From contig ML679961.1 of NCBI GenBank assembly GCA_007922225.1, positions 72,706,890 to 72,770,889 on the forward strand: 64,000 nucleotides of DNA. Reading direction: 5' to 3'. Both the position numbers and the translations under genes were made by a program. This document shows, piece by piece, positions 33,756 through 45,690 of the stretch. The notes below the pieces were generated by a model. The model was not told where the DNA came from, ran no database searches, and was given only the letters and a program-made list of their open reading frames with translations. Every line of letters starts with the position of its first letter. Positions within the stretch are counted from its first letter, which is position 1. The stretch comes from Emydura subglobosa. Lineage: Eukaryota > Chordata > Testudines > Chelidae.

Positions 33756-35480
33756 CACAGTAGTAGTATGGTGGTAAAAGAGGAGCAAGAGCAGTAAAAT
33801 CTCGATTCTTTGAGATGTTTTTCCATTACACATTCTATCCAACATAATCATTTTTTTTAAAATAAGAGGATGAGGGGAAAATCCATCTTTTATTGGGTCC
33901 TGCTGTCCTCTTAAAGTTCATTAAAGAGACACACACAGTCCATCAATAATGAGATTCTCCATCTCAGCCAGCTTCATTGTCTATTCATTTTTCTTTCCCA
34001 CCTGCGCTCACAATGGTGGCTGTTTGCTCCCACATACATTCAACAAGGCAACGTTTGTAAACTGGCCCTCATTCATTTCATTCCTGTTTGAAAGGCCTGA
34101 CAGAAAGCCCTGTTTAAAAGCCTTTCAATGCAAATGCCACTTTAATGACTTGGTTCATTCAGCAGAAGCAAATCTGGGTTAACTTGACTTCTCCCCCGCT
34201 GCAAATACAAGAAAATGTTTTCATAAATCCCCCCCAACGTGTCCTGGTTGTTAATGAGATGCCCCTAGTTTGAAAACAGAAACCTGTGCCTGGACTTTTC
34301 AGTTAATAAAATCTCACAGTCCTGCTAATATGTCATCCCAAAACGTGTGTGTCTGTGTACATGTGTGTGTGTCTGTCCATCCCCTGCTTTGGAAAAATGA
34401 GCAGCTTTCTAAGGCTTTAATTTTGTTCATTTCCTTGGCAGAATGGCATTTCCCCTTGAGGATTAAATCCTGGTTTGATTGGTTCTTTCTAAGGATGTTT
34501 AAATATCAAATTATTGGAGAATTACATGTGTAGTTACCCTTGTTCTAGCCAAAGGACAAACAGACTTAGTCTGTTTCAACAGCTTGGTTTGGAGTTTGGT
34601 TTCAGGACAAATATTATTTTTCTTAAATTAATTTCCTTAAAAAAAATCTTTTGTTTACTGACTACACAGAGAAAAAGAAAAATCAATGCAATGGTAATTT
34701 AACACTGGGACCTTCTCATAAGCCCGTGCATGTACAGTGGTATCATAAAAATAAATAGAATATCTGAGTTGTGTTTAATTTTACAAAGGACATATTAATT
34801 TGATTTGGGGGAAAGTCATATGAAATTTAATCTGTTTGAAACCATCAGAACTTATATAGGAATATTTAAAAAATGCTATAGAAATGAATCTTGCAGAATT
34901 TAACAGATAATGATCTCCTTTCTGTAACCTTTCTGAGTCAGTTTTTTAATGCAGTGGATGCCAATGAATTCTACAGAATGGTTTGAATTGGATAATGGAA
35001 TGTGAAGCAACAGCACAAGTTTCCCGTAACTGCTCAACCAACACACCTAAAACTTTGCTGAAGAGACCCATGGTCTTTCTAAGGCCCCATTGAAAACAGG
35101 TGGCAGTTTGGATGGTGGCTTTTGAGATACGGATACCTATCTCTTGTTTAGAACTCACATAGATGCTCCCAAATAAATAATAGAGCACAAAATACCAGCT
35201 GCAGCTCAGCAGCTCTTTCCTTGTTTTTCTACAGAGAAGCAGACTGAAGGTGGCATCTGCCATCCCATAGCTTTCAAGTTATACTGTTATAGTGGACACT
35301 TCTTTCCATGCAAAGCCATACACTGCATCTGTTTCATTGCAAAGAGTAAAGCTGAACACTGGTTAAGTGAACAAATGAAACTTCATTAAATCCTGTACAC
35401 TACTCTGTCCCATGTGGCTGAGTTACTTCCTGCCTAACTGCCTGTGTTCCCTGTTCCACTAGTGTCCCCCCCCCCCAATA
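33756..35480. other. Unassigned; possible conserved non-coding stretch at 33,950-34,190
   Basis: 33,950-34,190 is non-repetitive, of even composition, and holds an ATGCAAAT octamer-like word near 34,128; it could be a regulatory element. A GT-rich run lies near 34,344-34,374. The open frames here show no domain. Confidence 0.35.
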
Positions 35481-35535
35481 ACAGTTCCTCTAGGGAACAT
35501 GGGCCCTCTTATTCCAGTTCCACTGATCATGTTAC
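35481..35535 (+). repeat. Direct repeat, copy 1 (55 bp)
   Basis: ACAGTTCCTCTAGGGAACAT opens the unit, and the second copy begins at 35,937. The copies match at 45 of 55 positions, with AGGGAACATGGGCCCTCT and CTGATCATG identical. A C tract precedes this copy. Confidence 0.7.
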
Positions 35536-35936
35536 ATTTTCCCTATGTTCTAAATATTTTAATATAAATGTTAAAAACAAATACTTGATGCCTAGATCCC
35601 ACCCCATGACCTTACAGTCAGAGATTGCTTGCACATAGCCATTGTCTTTATCACAAACTCAGCTGGTTACATAGTCTTTGAGACAGTTTGGTCTTAGCAG
35701 GAACCCACACAGGGAGTGATCCATTTCTGTCTTCCTATGACTTGTCTCTAAGTCTAGCAAACTTTCTCTCTGGCTTGTCCTTCTTCCCTGTAGGGTTAGC
35801 CTCTAGCTGGCCCTCTGTCTCTCCATTCTGTGATGTTCTCTGTGGGCTCTCTCTGGATATTGAGTCTGCTAGCTCATAAGTGCCTCCTGTTCCTTCAGGT
35901 CATTGGTCCCTCTTGTGTGGTCAACTCATATAGCTA

Positions 35937-35991
35937 ACAGTATTTCCAGGGAACATGGGCCCTCTGACTCTAGTTCTCCTGATCATGGTAC
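35937..35991 (+). repeat. Direct repeat, copy 2 (55 bp)
   Basis: Second copy of the unit at 35,481, offset by 456 bp. The intervening DNA is C/T-rich and unassigned. The pair could be a decayed duplication or the ends of an unknown element. Confidence 0.7.
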
Positions 35992-36399
35992 AACGCTAGT
36001 ATAAGACCAAGAGCACATTAGGAAACAAGAGCAAAAATGGTTTCAATTAGCCCATGGAGCTGCCGCTAGATAGCAGTAACTTTTTGTTACTACTGCCCTA
36101 AGTCAGGTGCAAAGCAATTACCCTAATAGAAGCTCCATTGCTTGTGTGTATTGAAACTGGAATAGACAAATAAAATGTAAGGAAACATTCTTCATTGAGA
36201 GGGGGAAGAAAAATGTGGGGGAATGGAGTGGTATGTAATAGGCTGTTGCTACATCTATCTTCTTAAAAGATGAAAGACTTCACTTCTTATTACCAATCCC
36301 CTGAGCAATTCGCTTCCCGAGCACAATTTTAAATGCCAATAAAAACCAAGCTACTTTTGGCAGTATATAGTGAGGCACATTTTCCAGACATCATCGTAA
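35992..36399. other. No recognisable feature
   Basis: Unassigned sequence. Confidence 0.5.
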
Positions 36400-36620
36400 T
36401 ACTTAGCAATTATGCAAAGCTTTTCATCTTCAAAGTGCTTCACAAATATTTGCTAGTTAATTAATCCTCACAACAGCCTGTGATGTTGGGAAGTCTCATC
36501 CCCATTTTACAGACAGGGACAAGTGAAGCAGAGAGGTTAAACTATTTGAATAAGGCCACAGTGAGAGTCAGTGTAAGAGCCAGGATTAGAATTCTGCTGT
36601 TCCTGGTTCTATAACTAGAC
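36400..36620 (-). mobile_element. MIR-family SINE
   Basis: Antisense MIR: CAAAGTGCTTCACAAATATT, AATCCTCACAACAGCC, CCCCATTTTACAGACAGGGA, GCAGAGAGGTTAAACTA and GAGCCAGGATTAGAATTCTG. Confidence 0.88.
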
Positions 36621-37369
36621 TTGTCTGACATGTTAGACTTGGGGGGGAGGGGGGTTTGTGTGGGTTTTTTTTTTGTGGTTTTGTTTTTTAAATTCTTCAT
36701 GAGTTTTTTGCATTTTTATTTTCTTCTCCTTTCCTTCTCATTGTATGAAGAATTTCTAAGTGTAGAAATTCTTTTAAAAAGCCACAACACCAGGCCTGAT
36801 TAAAAACACTTTTTCACTTCATACACAGCATGTATTGCAGCTCAATTACCCTCATCCTTGTTAATTCACTTCTGTGCTGCAATAATTTTATTAGGATGCA
36901 TTATGAAACATGTACCACCATAAATAGCCATGGATCATGTCATGTTTTTGTGTAGTGTTGGTTGCCCCTGAAACATAAAAGCAAATGAAAAACAAAACAT
37001 TACGCAGTCTTTACCATTAGAGAAGATGGAGGAGAAGATGTTACACAGTAATTCATTTTATTAAAATAATAACTAAAGCATTTTGCAGAGTGTGATTCAG
37101 ATAAATAAAAAAACACTGATCTAAAGAAGCAACAGAGTATATTAATTGTATTGTTAGCATCTAAGTAATTCAATTAATCCATTAGCTATACATCCATAAA
37201 CCTTACTGCTTTGTCATATATATGTACACATTCCCACATAGTTTATCCCACTTAGGCAAAAGATTTTCTCTCTCCATCCATCTAGACTTTATAGATGGTC
37301 CCTACCATTCTATTATCTGTTTTTATAAATGGTTGCACATTTTTTTATCAGATTTTCATTCTTCTTCTT
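36621..37369. other. Unassigned AT-rich stretch
   Basis: A G-rich run (36,640-36,655) and T-rich run precede AT-rich, non-repetitive DNA. 36,830-37,200 is dense in TTAATT and ATTA words and could be a conserved non-coding element, which I cannot verify. Confidence 0.35.
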
Positions 37370-37620
37370 TATTTGTATTATGGTAGCACCAAGAGGCTCC
37401 AGAAAGATCAGGGCTCTGTTAGGTTAGGTGCTGTACAAACACAGTCAGAGACAGTCCTGGCCCTGAAGAGTTTATAGTGTAGCGGTGGGAGGGGAAAGAA
37501 AGGCTCAGCAACTTGCCCGAGGTCACAGAGCCAGTCAGTGGCATAGCCACAAACAAAAACCAGGTATCCTGACTCCCAGTCAGGAGCCCTGTCTACTAGC
37601 CCATGCTGTCTTCACTGATC
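37370..37620 (-). mobile_element. MIR-related SINE with long sauropsid 5' part
   Basis: TTATTTGTATTATGGTAGCA, CAGGGCTCTGTTAGG, GCTGTACAAACACAGTCAGA, CAACTTGCCCGAGGTCACAG and CTGACTCCCAGTCAGG appear in the order of the common sauropsid MIR-related element. The same type recurs at 39,160 and 56,790. Confidence 0.88.
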
Positions 37621-38799
37621 TCAATGTATGTAAAGTGCCTTTAGGCAGTCATGGAATTAAGTGACTTATGTATTTAAAACTAAATGTAACATTTGGAGTT
37701 CCTGGAACCTGTACACTGGTTAGGATTGCCCATGAAATTTTATCGTCCAGTATTGGGGAATCACCTCCACTCACGCTCCCTGAGGCTTCTGATTTCCAGA
37801 GGGGACCCAGCATTATCCCAGGAGATCTCTGTTGTTTTGTATGCAACTACATTTGCTGATGGAAAATGCTCCTTCAAAGTTTTTCTCTCCAAGCGCAGTC
37901 TTTATCCTCCTTGGTATCCACACTGACCTGTGCACCACTACAAAGAGCACGTAAGAGTTTCAATCAGTTAGCTGAATGACAATTATGAGACTGACCCTTT
38001 TATGACTTTTCTTTATTATCTTTTTTTGTGATTGAAGCTCTCTGGAATACTTTTTTTTGCACCTCTGCTACTCTGTGTAGAAAAGAAATCACATGGCTGG
38101 CTCACTGTTTTCCTTATACTACATTATGACACAACAACACAAGATATGAGAGGGAGATGGGATCATAGCTGGTATCTGCCTCAACCAATTTCAAGCAAGC
38201 TATCTAGAAATCATGGCAGAGAGAGAGAGAGAATGACCTTATCCTCCCTTGAAAAAGATGGCATGTTGACCTACATACCCACTTCATTACTTCCAGAAAG
38301 TTTGAAATATTTTGCACTTACCCCACACAGCATGTTTTTGTTTCAACTTCTAAAAGTACTATACGAATCTTTCTATCATCTGCTTTATATTGCTGCTCAT
38401 CAATGTACTATCCAAATGACATCACTATATGCTGATAGTAATAGCCAAGTTCCTAGTGGGCTTCACAGCATCTCTGGTACTTCTTCCTTTTAGGGATAAA
38501 AGCCATAGGTTAGGTTTTTTTATGATGTCTTTTTAAATTGGAAAAATGTATTGGATAGAAATAGGTTTCAATGTTATCTCATTATTACACTGGGAGGGCC
38601 TTTCAGAAGAGGAAAGTTTTGCTATGTTTTTTTAAAGCAGTCAGACTCTGGATTTGCCTTATCAACTCTGGAAGTTTGGTCCATAGCCCAATTCCCTCAA
38701 CCAAAAATGCTTTATCTCCAGCTTCATCCTAGGCTTTGTGATGTGATTGTCCCAGAGGAACACACTGCTGACATAGTGGTTTGAAATTTGGCCTTTAAT
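37621..38799. other. No recognisable feature
   Basis: Unassigned. An open frame of 153 codons at 38,032-38,493 has no motif, lacks splice context and spans a GA microsatellite (38,218-38,232). Confidence 0.45.
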
Positions 38800-38985
38800 G
38801 TAGATGAAGCTTGATTTATTAATTGCACTGAAGCTGAGTAAGCATCATTAGGCCTGTTTTACAAATGGGAAAACAGAAGCACAGAAAAGTAGTGACTTGC
38901 CCCAGGTCACACAATGAGCCAATGGCAGTGTTGGAAATAGGGCCCTCACTCTTGCGCTCTAACCAGTGGATAAGATGCCTTAAGA
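38800..38985 (-). mobile_element. MIR-family SINE
   Basis: Antisense MIR: CCTGTTTTACAAATGGGAAA, GACTTGCCCCAGGTCACAC, GCCAATGGCAGTGTTGG and CGCTCTAACCAGTGG. Confidence 0.85.
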
Positions 38986-39159
38986 CCTGTGATGCACCTG
39001 CCCCACAATATAGCTACAAAATATCCTTAGTTAGGTTACTCATTTAAGAAAAAAGCCTTACATTAGTAAAACTGAAAGAATTTTCAAAACCTAAATTACT
39101 TTTCACCACTGACACTCTCACTTTTTCATTTTATTCTGCTTACAGTGTGAAGCCAGACC

Positions 39160-39412
39160 TTTATTATTTATTTGCATTATAGTAGCACCTAAAGGCCCCA
39201 GATGAGATTAGATACTGCTAGGTACTTTATGAACATGTAGTAAGAGATAGTCCTTGTACTGAAGACTCCGAGGTCCATATAAACAAGAAAAAGAGTGGGA
39301 CAAAGGAAGTCTTTTTATCCCCATTTCACAGATGGGGACTGAGGCACAGAGCCTACTTAACTTGTCTAGTGTTACAGAGGAAGTCTGTGGCAGAGTCCAA
39401 GAAATAAGACCC
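39160..39412 (-). mobile_element. MIR-related SINE, long form
   Basis: TTATTTGCATTATAGTAGCA, CCTAAAGGCCCCAGATGAG, TCCCCATTTCACAGATGGGG, ACTGAGGCACAGAGCC and GTCTGTGGCAGAGTCC in family order. Confidence 0.88.
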
Positions 39413-39499
39413 ATTCAGAATTGGGCAGGACAGTTCCGAAATGCAAAGTTCAAATCCTGGTCCTGGGCTGAATGACTCTGGGACAGCATTTGTCCCAGA

Positions 39500-39960
39500 T
39501 TCCCTATGGTGCCACTCTGCGCCTGCTCAGGGGTGGTAGCAGCCTCTTCCCGGCGTCCTGAGTTGGGCCTTAGCCCCCCACAACGAGGCCTCACTCCTGC
39601 TCCTTCTCATTCCCATGAGCCTGTGCCCTCTAAGTAGGCCAGAAGCCAGAACCAGGCGGAGGTAAGAGCCGCTCAGGGAGCCCAGGTTGCTATGGGGGCC
39701 TCGGAGTCCCAGACCTTCCACCTGCCCTGGGTGGCATGGGGAACATGTGCCAGGTGCTGCTTTCAGGCAGGGCAGGTGGAGGATACAGGATTCCACAATG
39801 GCCAGGGCGGCTCTTACCACGGCCCAGCTCCGGCTTCCAGCTTGGCCAGGGGCTGGGGCCTTGGGGCAAGAGTAGGGGCAGGTAAGGCCACGGGGGGGCA
39901 GAGCTCCTGCATGTGTCCCGCTTTTGTCTTTTGAAAAGGTGGTCACCCTACCAAGAACTG
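39500..39960. repeat. GC-rich repeat with internal inverted words
   Basis: Much richer in G, C and CpG than its surroundings. CCACCTGCCCTGG (39,718) and GCAGGGCAGGTGG (39,768) are inverted copies. The right end, AGGTGGTCACCCTACC, matches the GGTGACCA-type terminus of reptile interspersed elements. The overlapping frames on both strands reflect low stop density. A GC-rich transposon fragment fits better than a gene or CpG-island promoter. Confidence 0.45.
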
Positions 39961-42900
39961 AACCCAGCACTACTAAAACCCAGTCCAGTGTCTTGGCATG
40001 AGAAACACAATTACTCTCTAATCCAGATCGGTGGGTGGTGGTTTCTTTCCTTTTTTCTCTTTATAGTCAGTTTCACTTTCTTGTTCTCAGGTGCTCATAT
40101 GAACATAAGACTCTTTGTTTTTTTAGTTTCCAGTGTGAGGAAGGATATTTAAATAATTATTTTAATGTTTTTTCTTTAAAAATATCACAGTAATATTGCT
40201 ATTCACGTGAGACTTTGTAAAACACTCTCCCATCTCTTTCTCCCGTCCACCCCAACAAAATTTTGGTCTAAATCCAGTAGTGTAGTTGAGAGTAAATACA
40301 GATAAACAGAGTGTACCTACTTATCATTTGAGGACTCTGGAGTTTAGATTAGTTTACCTGCTTCTTTTTTTACCACTACACGCCAGTGTCTAACCCCACT
40401 TTATACTGCCTCTTAAATACATTAAAATAATCCAATTTCATTTAGTATTTTTAAAACAATGGTGCTATCAGATTTATCAGTCTTCCACTAGTGAATCGTT
40501 TTAATTACAAGGCGTATGCTGGTCTCTTGAGCCACCCAGTCAAAAGACTTGGATCATCCCTCAAAGAGAAGAGGTTTGAAAATCATGTACATAGAGTGAG
40601 ACATGGAATGAATGAAACTCTATTGAGCAGTGAAATTCATGGGAAGGAGCAGAGGAGGGAGGTTCTGGGTTTCAATAAATCAAAGAAAAGAAAAAGAGAA
40701 AACAAATTCCTATAGCCAATCAAAAGAAGAGTGAAGTCTGAGCACTAGAGATGTAACCAGGTCACCTGCTTGCAGCTATGGCTACATCGATCTATGAACT
40801 TCAGGTTATTTCAACATTTATTTCAAACTATAGAGAGAATTTAAATTTTTGTGTGTGGATTTACTGCTTATGAAAGGTACCAGTTTAGCTGCTGTGTTGT
40901 CTGCTATTTATCCAAAAAGCAGATACTTCCCCACTCCCCTCTGTGTTGTACCTCATCCAGACCGGGAGAATCACCTCCAGATAGCTCCAGACCAACTGAG
41001 TCTATGGTCTTTCAGCTGAGAATCCCAGCGAGGAGTCTAACTGTGCTGGTGAGTGTGTGAAATGTCCACTTGTCCCCTAGGAACTGCACTGGGACCACTA
41101 AAGGAAGAGATGGTAACTGTGTTAAGTCCCTTCTGATGTGAGTCAAATTTGAACCAGCAGTCTAGAGACTTGATCCCGATCCCATTCCCAGTCTAATCCC
41201 CAAATGTGTCTCACTTACATACAGCTTGTAAAACTACTGTAGTATATGTCTATGGACAAATACATCATATGCTGCTTCAAGAAAGAGGCTATAACGTCAC
41301 TGTAGGGAGACATTTCAGACTATCTTTATAAGGGTGCTTCTCAAGTGTGTGTGCGTTTGAGAGGGAAAGATCGAGAACATTTGAATATGCCTTGTATGTG
41401 GATATGCCCAAGTGGTCTGAGTGTCATTTTAAAATCTCAGTGGTGACCTCTCTCATGAATTATTTTATCCCAAGTCTAATTATTTTTAATGTTTTCTTCT
41501 TTGAGCCCCAAGTCCTGGATTCAAGTGATTAAGTGGGGATCTCCATTGTTTTAAATGTATTTTTTGAGCAAGTTGCAGAGAAAAGCTTTACAAAGTGACC
41601 TGAATGCACCCTAAAGGCTCAGAAAAAAGAAGCTGAATAAAATGACCCCAAATTTATTATTATTTTTTAAAAAATGTAATGATTTTGAAGCCAGTCTCAT
41701 GTTTGTTTAGGCCTCACTGATCATTTTAGAACACTTTGTGTCAGCAGTACTGAAATCTGCCTGGACAGTTACCTCTAGAGATCCATTGACTATTTAGATA
41801 TCTTCGAAAACTCCTACGAATCCTGGCCTCTGACCACTGTTCCTTGTTATATAGAGGTATTTGTGTAAAGCAATGCAAAGTGATATGCTTAGAGCTGCAG
41901 AGAATAGATAAAGAAAACCAAGAGCTTGACTTGAACATTTCTGGTACAAGTGATCAACATAGGAATGAAAAATGATGCTTTCAGTATGGAACAATCAGTT
42001 CCTGCTCCATTTTCTTACCAAAATGTGAGACTGTTCTACTGTTAACAAAATGGCTTCTATGGACTCAAAGGCTTTTTGACAACTATCGTGTTTTTGACAA
42101 CATGATGATCTGGAGGTCCAAAATGTGCTGGCCCAAAAGGGAAAAGGATTATCAACAAAGCATTACTGGGGTGGGTGGATGTAGCAGGAAGAGACTGGAA
42201 GTATGGCCCTGAAAGGAGAGCTGGTTTCTAGGAGAGTGGGTTTTGTGTGTTTGCTATGCTTTTCTTCAGGCCTACTGTGTGTTGGATTTTTGTGAACAGT
42301 TTTTTGCACAAGGAACAGAAGGGGAGAGTGCAAGATGTGATTTAGGTCTCAGAAATAAAGCAAAAAAAAAATCTCCTTTTCTCTCCAGCCCAACACTCAC
42401 ATTTTTTATGATTCAATTTGATTCTGGCCTCCAAATCATTTCATCTACCCCTTATTTGCTACTGTTCTCTCAGAAAAGTAAATGCTTTGCATATCAGATG
42501 TGTCTAGAGATGTATAGTTGTGCAGTATCACAGGCTTTTATGAGAGTTTTAAATTTTACCCTAAGTTGTGCCAGCAATCGCTTTCTATTTCTGTCGCTGT
42601 TGAAATTATGCCAATTAAAAGGGAAAATTATGTACCCAAGCATACAAAATGTTACAGAGGATATAATTGGTCTATACAGGCAGCAAACCAAAATCTGCAA
42701 CAAAGAAAACAATTCCCAAGGTATCTGTTCTTTTCTTCTTACCTGTGCTGAGCAAAGAAAATAAGGCACGTTAAACATTCTTTCTTGTAATCACAGCTTT
42801 GTTCACTGGAAGTTCGCCAGATGGCAAACTCTTTACATCCACTAGGCACAGTCCCTACTGTGACAAAGAAAGAATATAGAAGGTAGAGATTTCCAGACAG

Positions 42901-44689
42901 AACTATTGCATAATATGATTTTTTAACATTAAAGATTTTTGCTGTAAAGGGTCTGATCTTATATGCACTGATTTCAAGGGACACAGAATCAGGTCTCAAA
43001 TGCCACCCAGTAATGATGATGCTAATGCCTGCCTTTATCTCATCTACCAGCCACAGATCGCAAGCTGCTGCAAAATGTTATAAAATTAACTTATATATAG
43101 GGATCACTCTACTTGGCACTCAAATTCAGCCACTTCTGGGGTGGAGTGTGACCACCTTTAAACTGCACATAACAATATTACAAAAAACATTATAGATATA
43201 CCATCTTCTTTATGTCCTTTAACTGAAATTAGAGAAAAATGCGGGTTGAATGCAATTAGCCAACTGGAATTTCTCCAGGACACTTATTCTTTCAAAAAGT
43301 ACTATAGGTACATGTAGTGACCACATGTGTTTGAGTCTATCTCTTTTAAATCTCATCCAGAAATTCAGTACTTCCTGATTCTTTGCTATGGCATTTGTTC
43401 AGTACTGACTCAGAAGGAAGACCATCTCTTACTGAAGCACCATCACCTCTTTATACGTCCACCAACATTTCCCTTAGGGGTCTCTTATGGAAGTGCCAGT
43501 CTGACCACTTCTAGAAACAGCCTGGTTTAATTTATGAAGCTCCTTTGAGATTATAAAGTGACGTGGGGAATGCCCAATTTGACTTTCAAGGTTTGGGTTT
43601 ATATCCTGTCTCGTTCCCTAATCCTGTAAAGAAAATGTAAAGTCAGCTCCACTGCTGCAGTTGATTCCCAGAACCACTGATCTACCTGCAGATCCGTTGC
43701 TGGTGTTAGTTTCTCCTAAAGCACAAGGGAAGTTAATCTGTCTAAGGAGAGGACTGTGGAATAAAGTGCCTGGAGTGGAATTTATAGTTTGTGATAGTAA
43801 TATCTGTGTGATGCATCTGTGGCTGTCAGTTATATATGGCGTCAGCCAAAGTTAGTGACAATTAACAGGCCTGATGATTGTATGGTTTTCTTCAGGTATT
43901 TACATCCACTGAAGTTTCCAGATGGCCAAAGACACCAATTTCAATTATTGCTTCCTCTCAATGTCTTGTTTTCAGTAGTATGGGGAATTTTCTTTCTAGA
44001 ATACTGCAGAAAATCTGTTTTCTTTCCTTCATCTCTATGACAATGAACCTTAACATTCTCAGCAATAGAACTCTTTATACGTAGACCCCATGAGTTCACA
44101 CTTTGCAGCCATCCCAAGGCTAGGTCTGGATGTAAGGACCCATATAGAAACCCTTAAGTGTCAGTAACCAAGGACTGATTAATGTCAAATAGCGTTTAGC
44201 TGTCATTTTCTCTTTCCATCAGGAAAAGACTTACTTGACAAGGTAATGAATTCAGCACTGTCACTAGCTGACATGGAGAATGCCTCTTGCTATTGTGATG
44301 CATTGCAATGTCATTTATTGCCTCCAAAGCACCCTTTTCATAAAGGTTTGCACAAACTTTCCAGTTGGTGGCTGACTGGTGAGCCGTGGGCTGTGGTAAA
44401 TGGCTGCTGCATGAGCTACCAGAATGGAGATACATCCGGACTGAAACTAGAATTCAGTAACCTTTGTAAGCTAAATAGGAAACAATTCAGAAAGGATGTA
44501 CAGATGCAGGTAGATGAGACACTACTAGTGGAAGAAGTATCTCCCGCTGTGGGGTGGACAGAGCTGGAGGAGGAAGAGTCAGAGAAATAAGGCTGAGTGA
44601 GTCCATAGGAATGCAGGAGTTTTCAGGAGGAGCCAGGAATTTTTTGTATATATTTTTTTAAATTAGATCTTACTCACCAATTTGCCATA
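39961..44689. other. No recognisable feature over 4.7 kb
   Basis: AT-rich, largely non-repetitive DNA. The longest frames (42,243-42,764 plus, 173 codons; 44,246-44,590 plus, 114 codons) contain no domain, show ordinary low-complexity residues and have no convincing splice pattern. A (T)GTGTGTGT-like run lies near 41,345. Confidence 0.45.
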
Positions 44690-44900
44690 ATATTACCCAG
44701 TAACAATGAGTTCCATAGGCTGAGTGTTTGTGTATAGCATTGTTGTCTTTGAATTTCAAGGATGCCTCCTTCTTTTTGCATTATCAAAAAGAGTAATTAA
44801 GATGGCCTGATATGGTACAGAGAACACCATACTTCTCTAATTCTTCTCCTTTCCATGCTAATTATACCTATTTTAAAAAATCTTTTTTATGTCCATTGCT
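44690..44900 (-). mobile_element. Old CR1-type 3' fragment
   Basis: AACAATGAGTTCCATAGGCT, GTGTTTGTGTATAGC, TTTGAATTTCAAGGATGCC and GAACACCATACTTCTC follow the layout of the antisense CR1 3' region (GAGTTCCACAGG..., AATTTCATTGGATG..., CTCCATACC). Strongly diverged. Confidence 0.45.
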
Positions 44901-45079
44901 TTTTCATCAGGACATTCTCTATTTCTGTCAAAACAATGTGGCATGCAATATAAGAGGAGATGGCTGCATTTCAATAATGACAGAATTCTGTCCCTTCTTA
45001 CTATTCCCTCACGTCTTTTTTTATTCTATGGCCACCACTGAACACTAAGCAGATATCTTCACTGAGTTGTCAAATGAGT

Positions 45080-45690
45080 ACTCTCAATCTCAGAGTTTGC
45101 AGCTAAAGCTTGGAGGGAAACAGTTCTCTCCCACGAAACTTTTTGAGATTTCAAATTTTTTCTCATTGTAGATTGGGACAAAACCTAAACTTTTCATGTT
45201 TTTCATGAAAAAACAGAGACGGAGAGCTCCGCTGCAGGATAGTCAATAAGCCTATGATTTTGACACTCATCTGGAGGCATGGATGACCCAGGTTGAAATC
45301 CCTGGTCTGAATCGGACAGAACAGGCACTTGAACCTGGGGCTCCCTGATGAGTGCCCTAACAACTGGGCTATAGTATCAGTCTCTCTCTGGCCTAATAAA
45401 TATTTACTTATGTATACAAAATACAACAGCCTCAACAGGAGAGAAAGAGAGACCAATCCCAGAATCGCCAATAGCCAAGCTTGAGTTAGGTAGAGCAAGG
45501 ACTTGACTCTGGGTTTCCCATATGACTTACCTGATAATTCTGGTGTCTTTCTCTCTGGTTTTGAATAGAAATTCCATCCTGGACCTGAGGAAAATTTAGT
45601 CAAAACTGGTGTGTTCCAGTGAAAAGATTCCATTTCAATGAATCAGCGTTTTCAGGTGGAAAAGTGCTGATGAAAATGTTCCCATCAGCT
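45080..45690. repeat. Composite repeat: GAAA/TTTC-rich element enclosing a tRNA-like palindrome
   Basis: Outer parts (45,080-45,230 and 45,540-45,690) are of the TTTCATGAAAA / GAAAAGATTCCATTTC type seen elsewhere in the window. The tRNA-like foldback at 45,261-45,372 lies between them. The minus-strand frame of 156 codons across this block is a by-product of the repeat. Confidence 0.45.
45261..45372 (-). repeat. Palindromic tRNA-like SINE element
   Basis: On the minus strand TAGCCCAGTTG (45,371-45,361) acts as an A-box-like word and AGGTTCAAGTGCC (45,336-45,324) as a B-box-like word. The other arm, 45,261-45,304, is an imperfect reverse complement of 45,322-45,356 and also contains a B-box-like word, CAGGTTGAAATCCC, on the plus strand. 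So the unit folds on itself with a loop of about 17 nt and carries pol III-like boxes on both strands. It is an interspersed repeat, not a tRNA gene. Confidence 0.6.

Noticed and set aside
38032..38493. Plus-strand open frame of 153 codons
   Set aside because: Spans a GA microsatellite, has no motif, and the region looks neutral.
39527..39970. CpG-island promoter or exon in GC-rich DNA
   Set aside because: Inverted words and a transposon-like terminus fit a repeat; long frames exist on both strands because of GC content.
42243..42764. Plus-strand open frame of 173 codons
   Set aside because: No domain, no splice context and ordinary AT-rich DNA; length alone is not enough in 64 kb read in six frames.
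44246..44590. Plus-strand open frame of 114 codons ending in an acidic tail
   Set aside because: The Glu-rich end comes from a short GAGGAGGAAGAG-like run; no family or exon signals were seen.
45163..45633. Minus-strand open frame of 156 codons
   Set aside because: It spans the palindromic tRNA-like element and its flanking interspersed repeat; the reading frame comes from repeat sequence and has no protein family.
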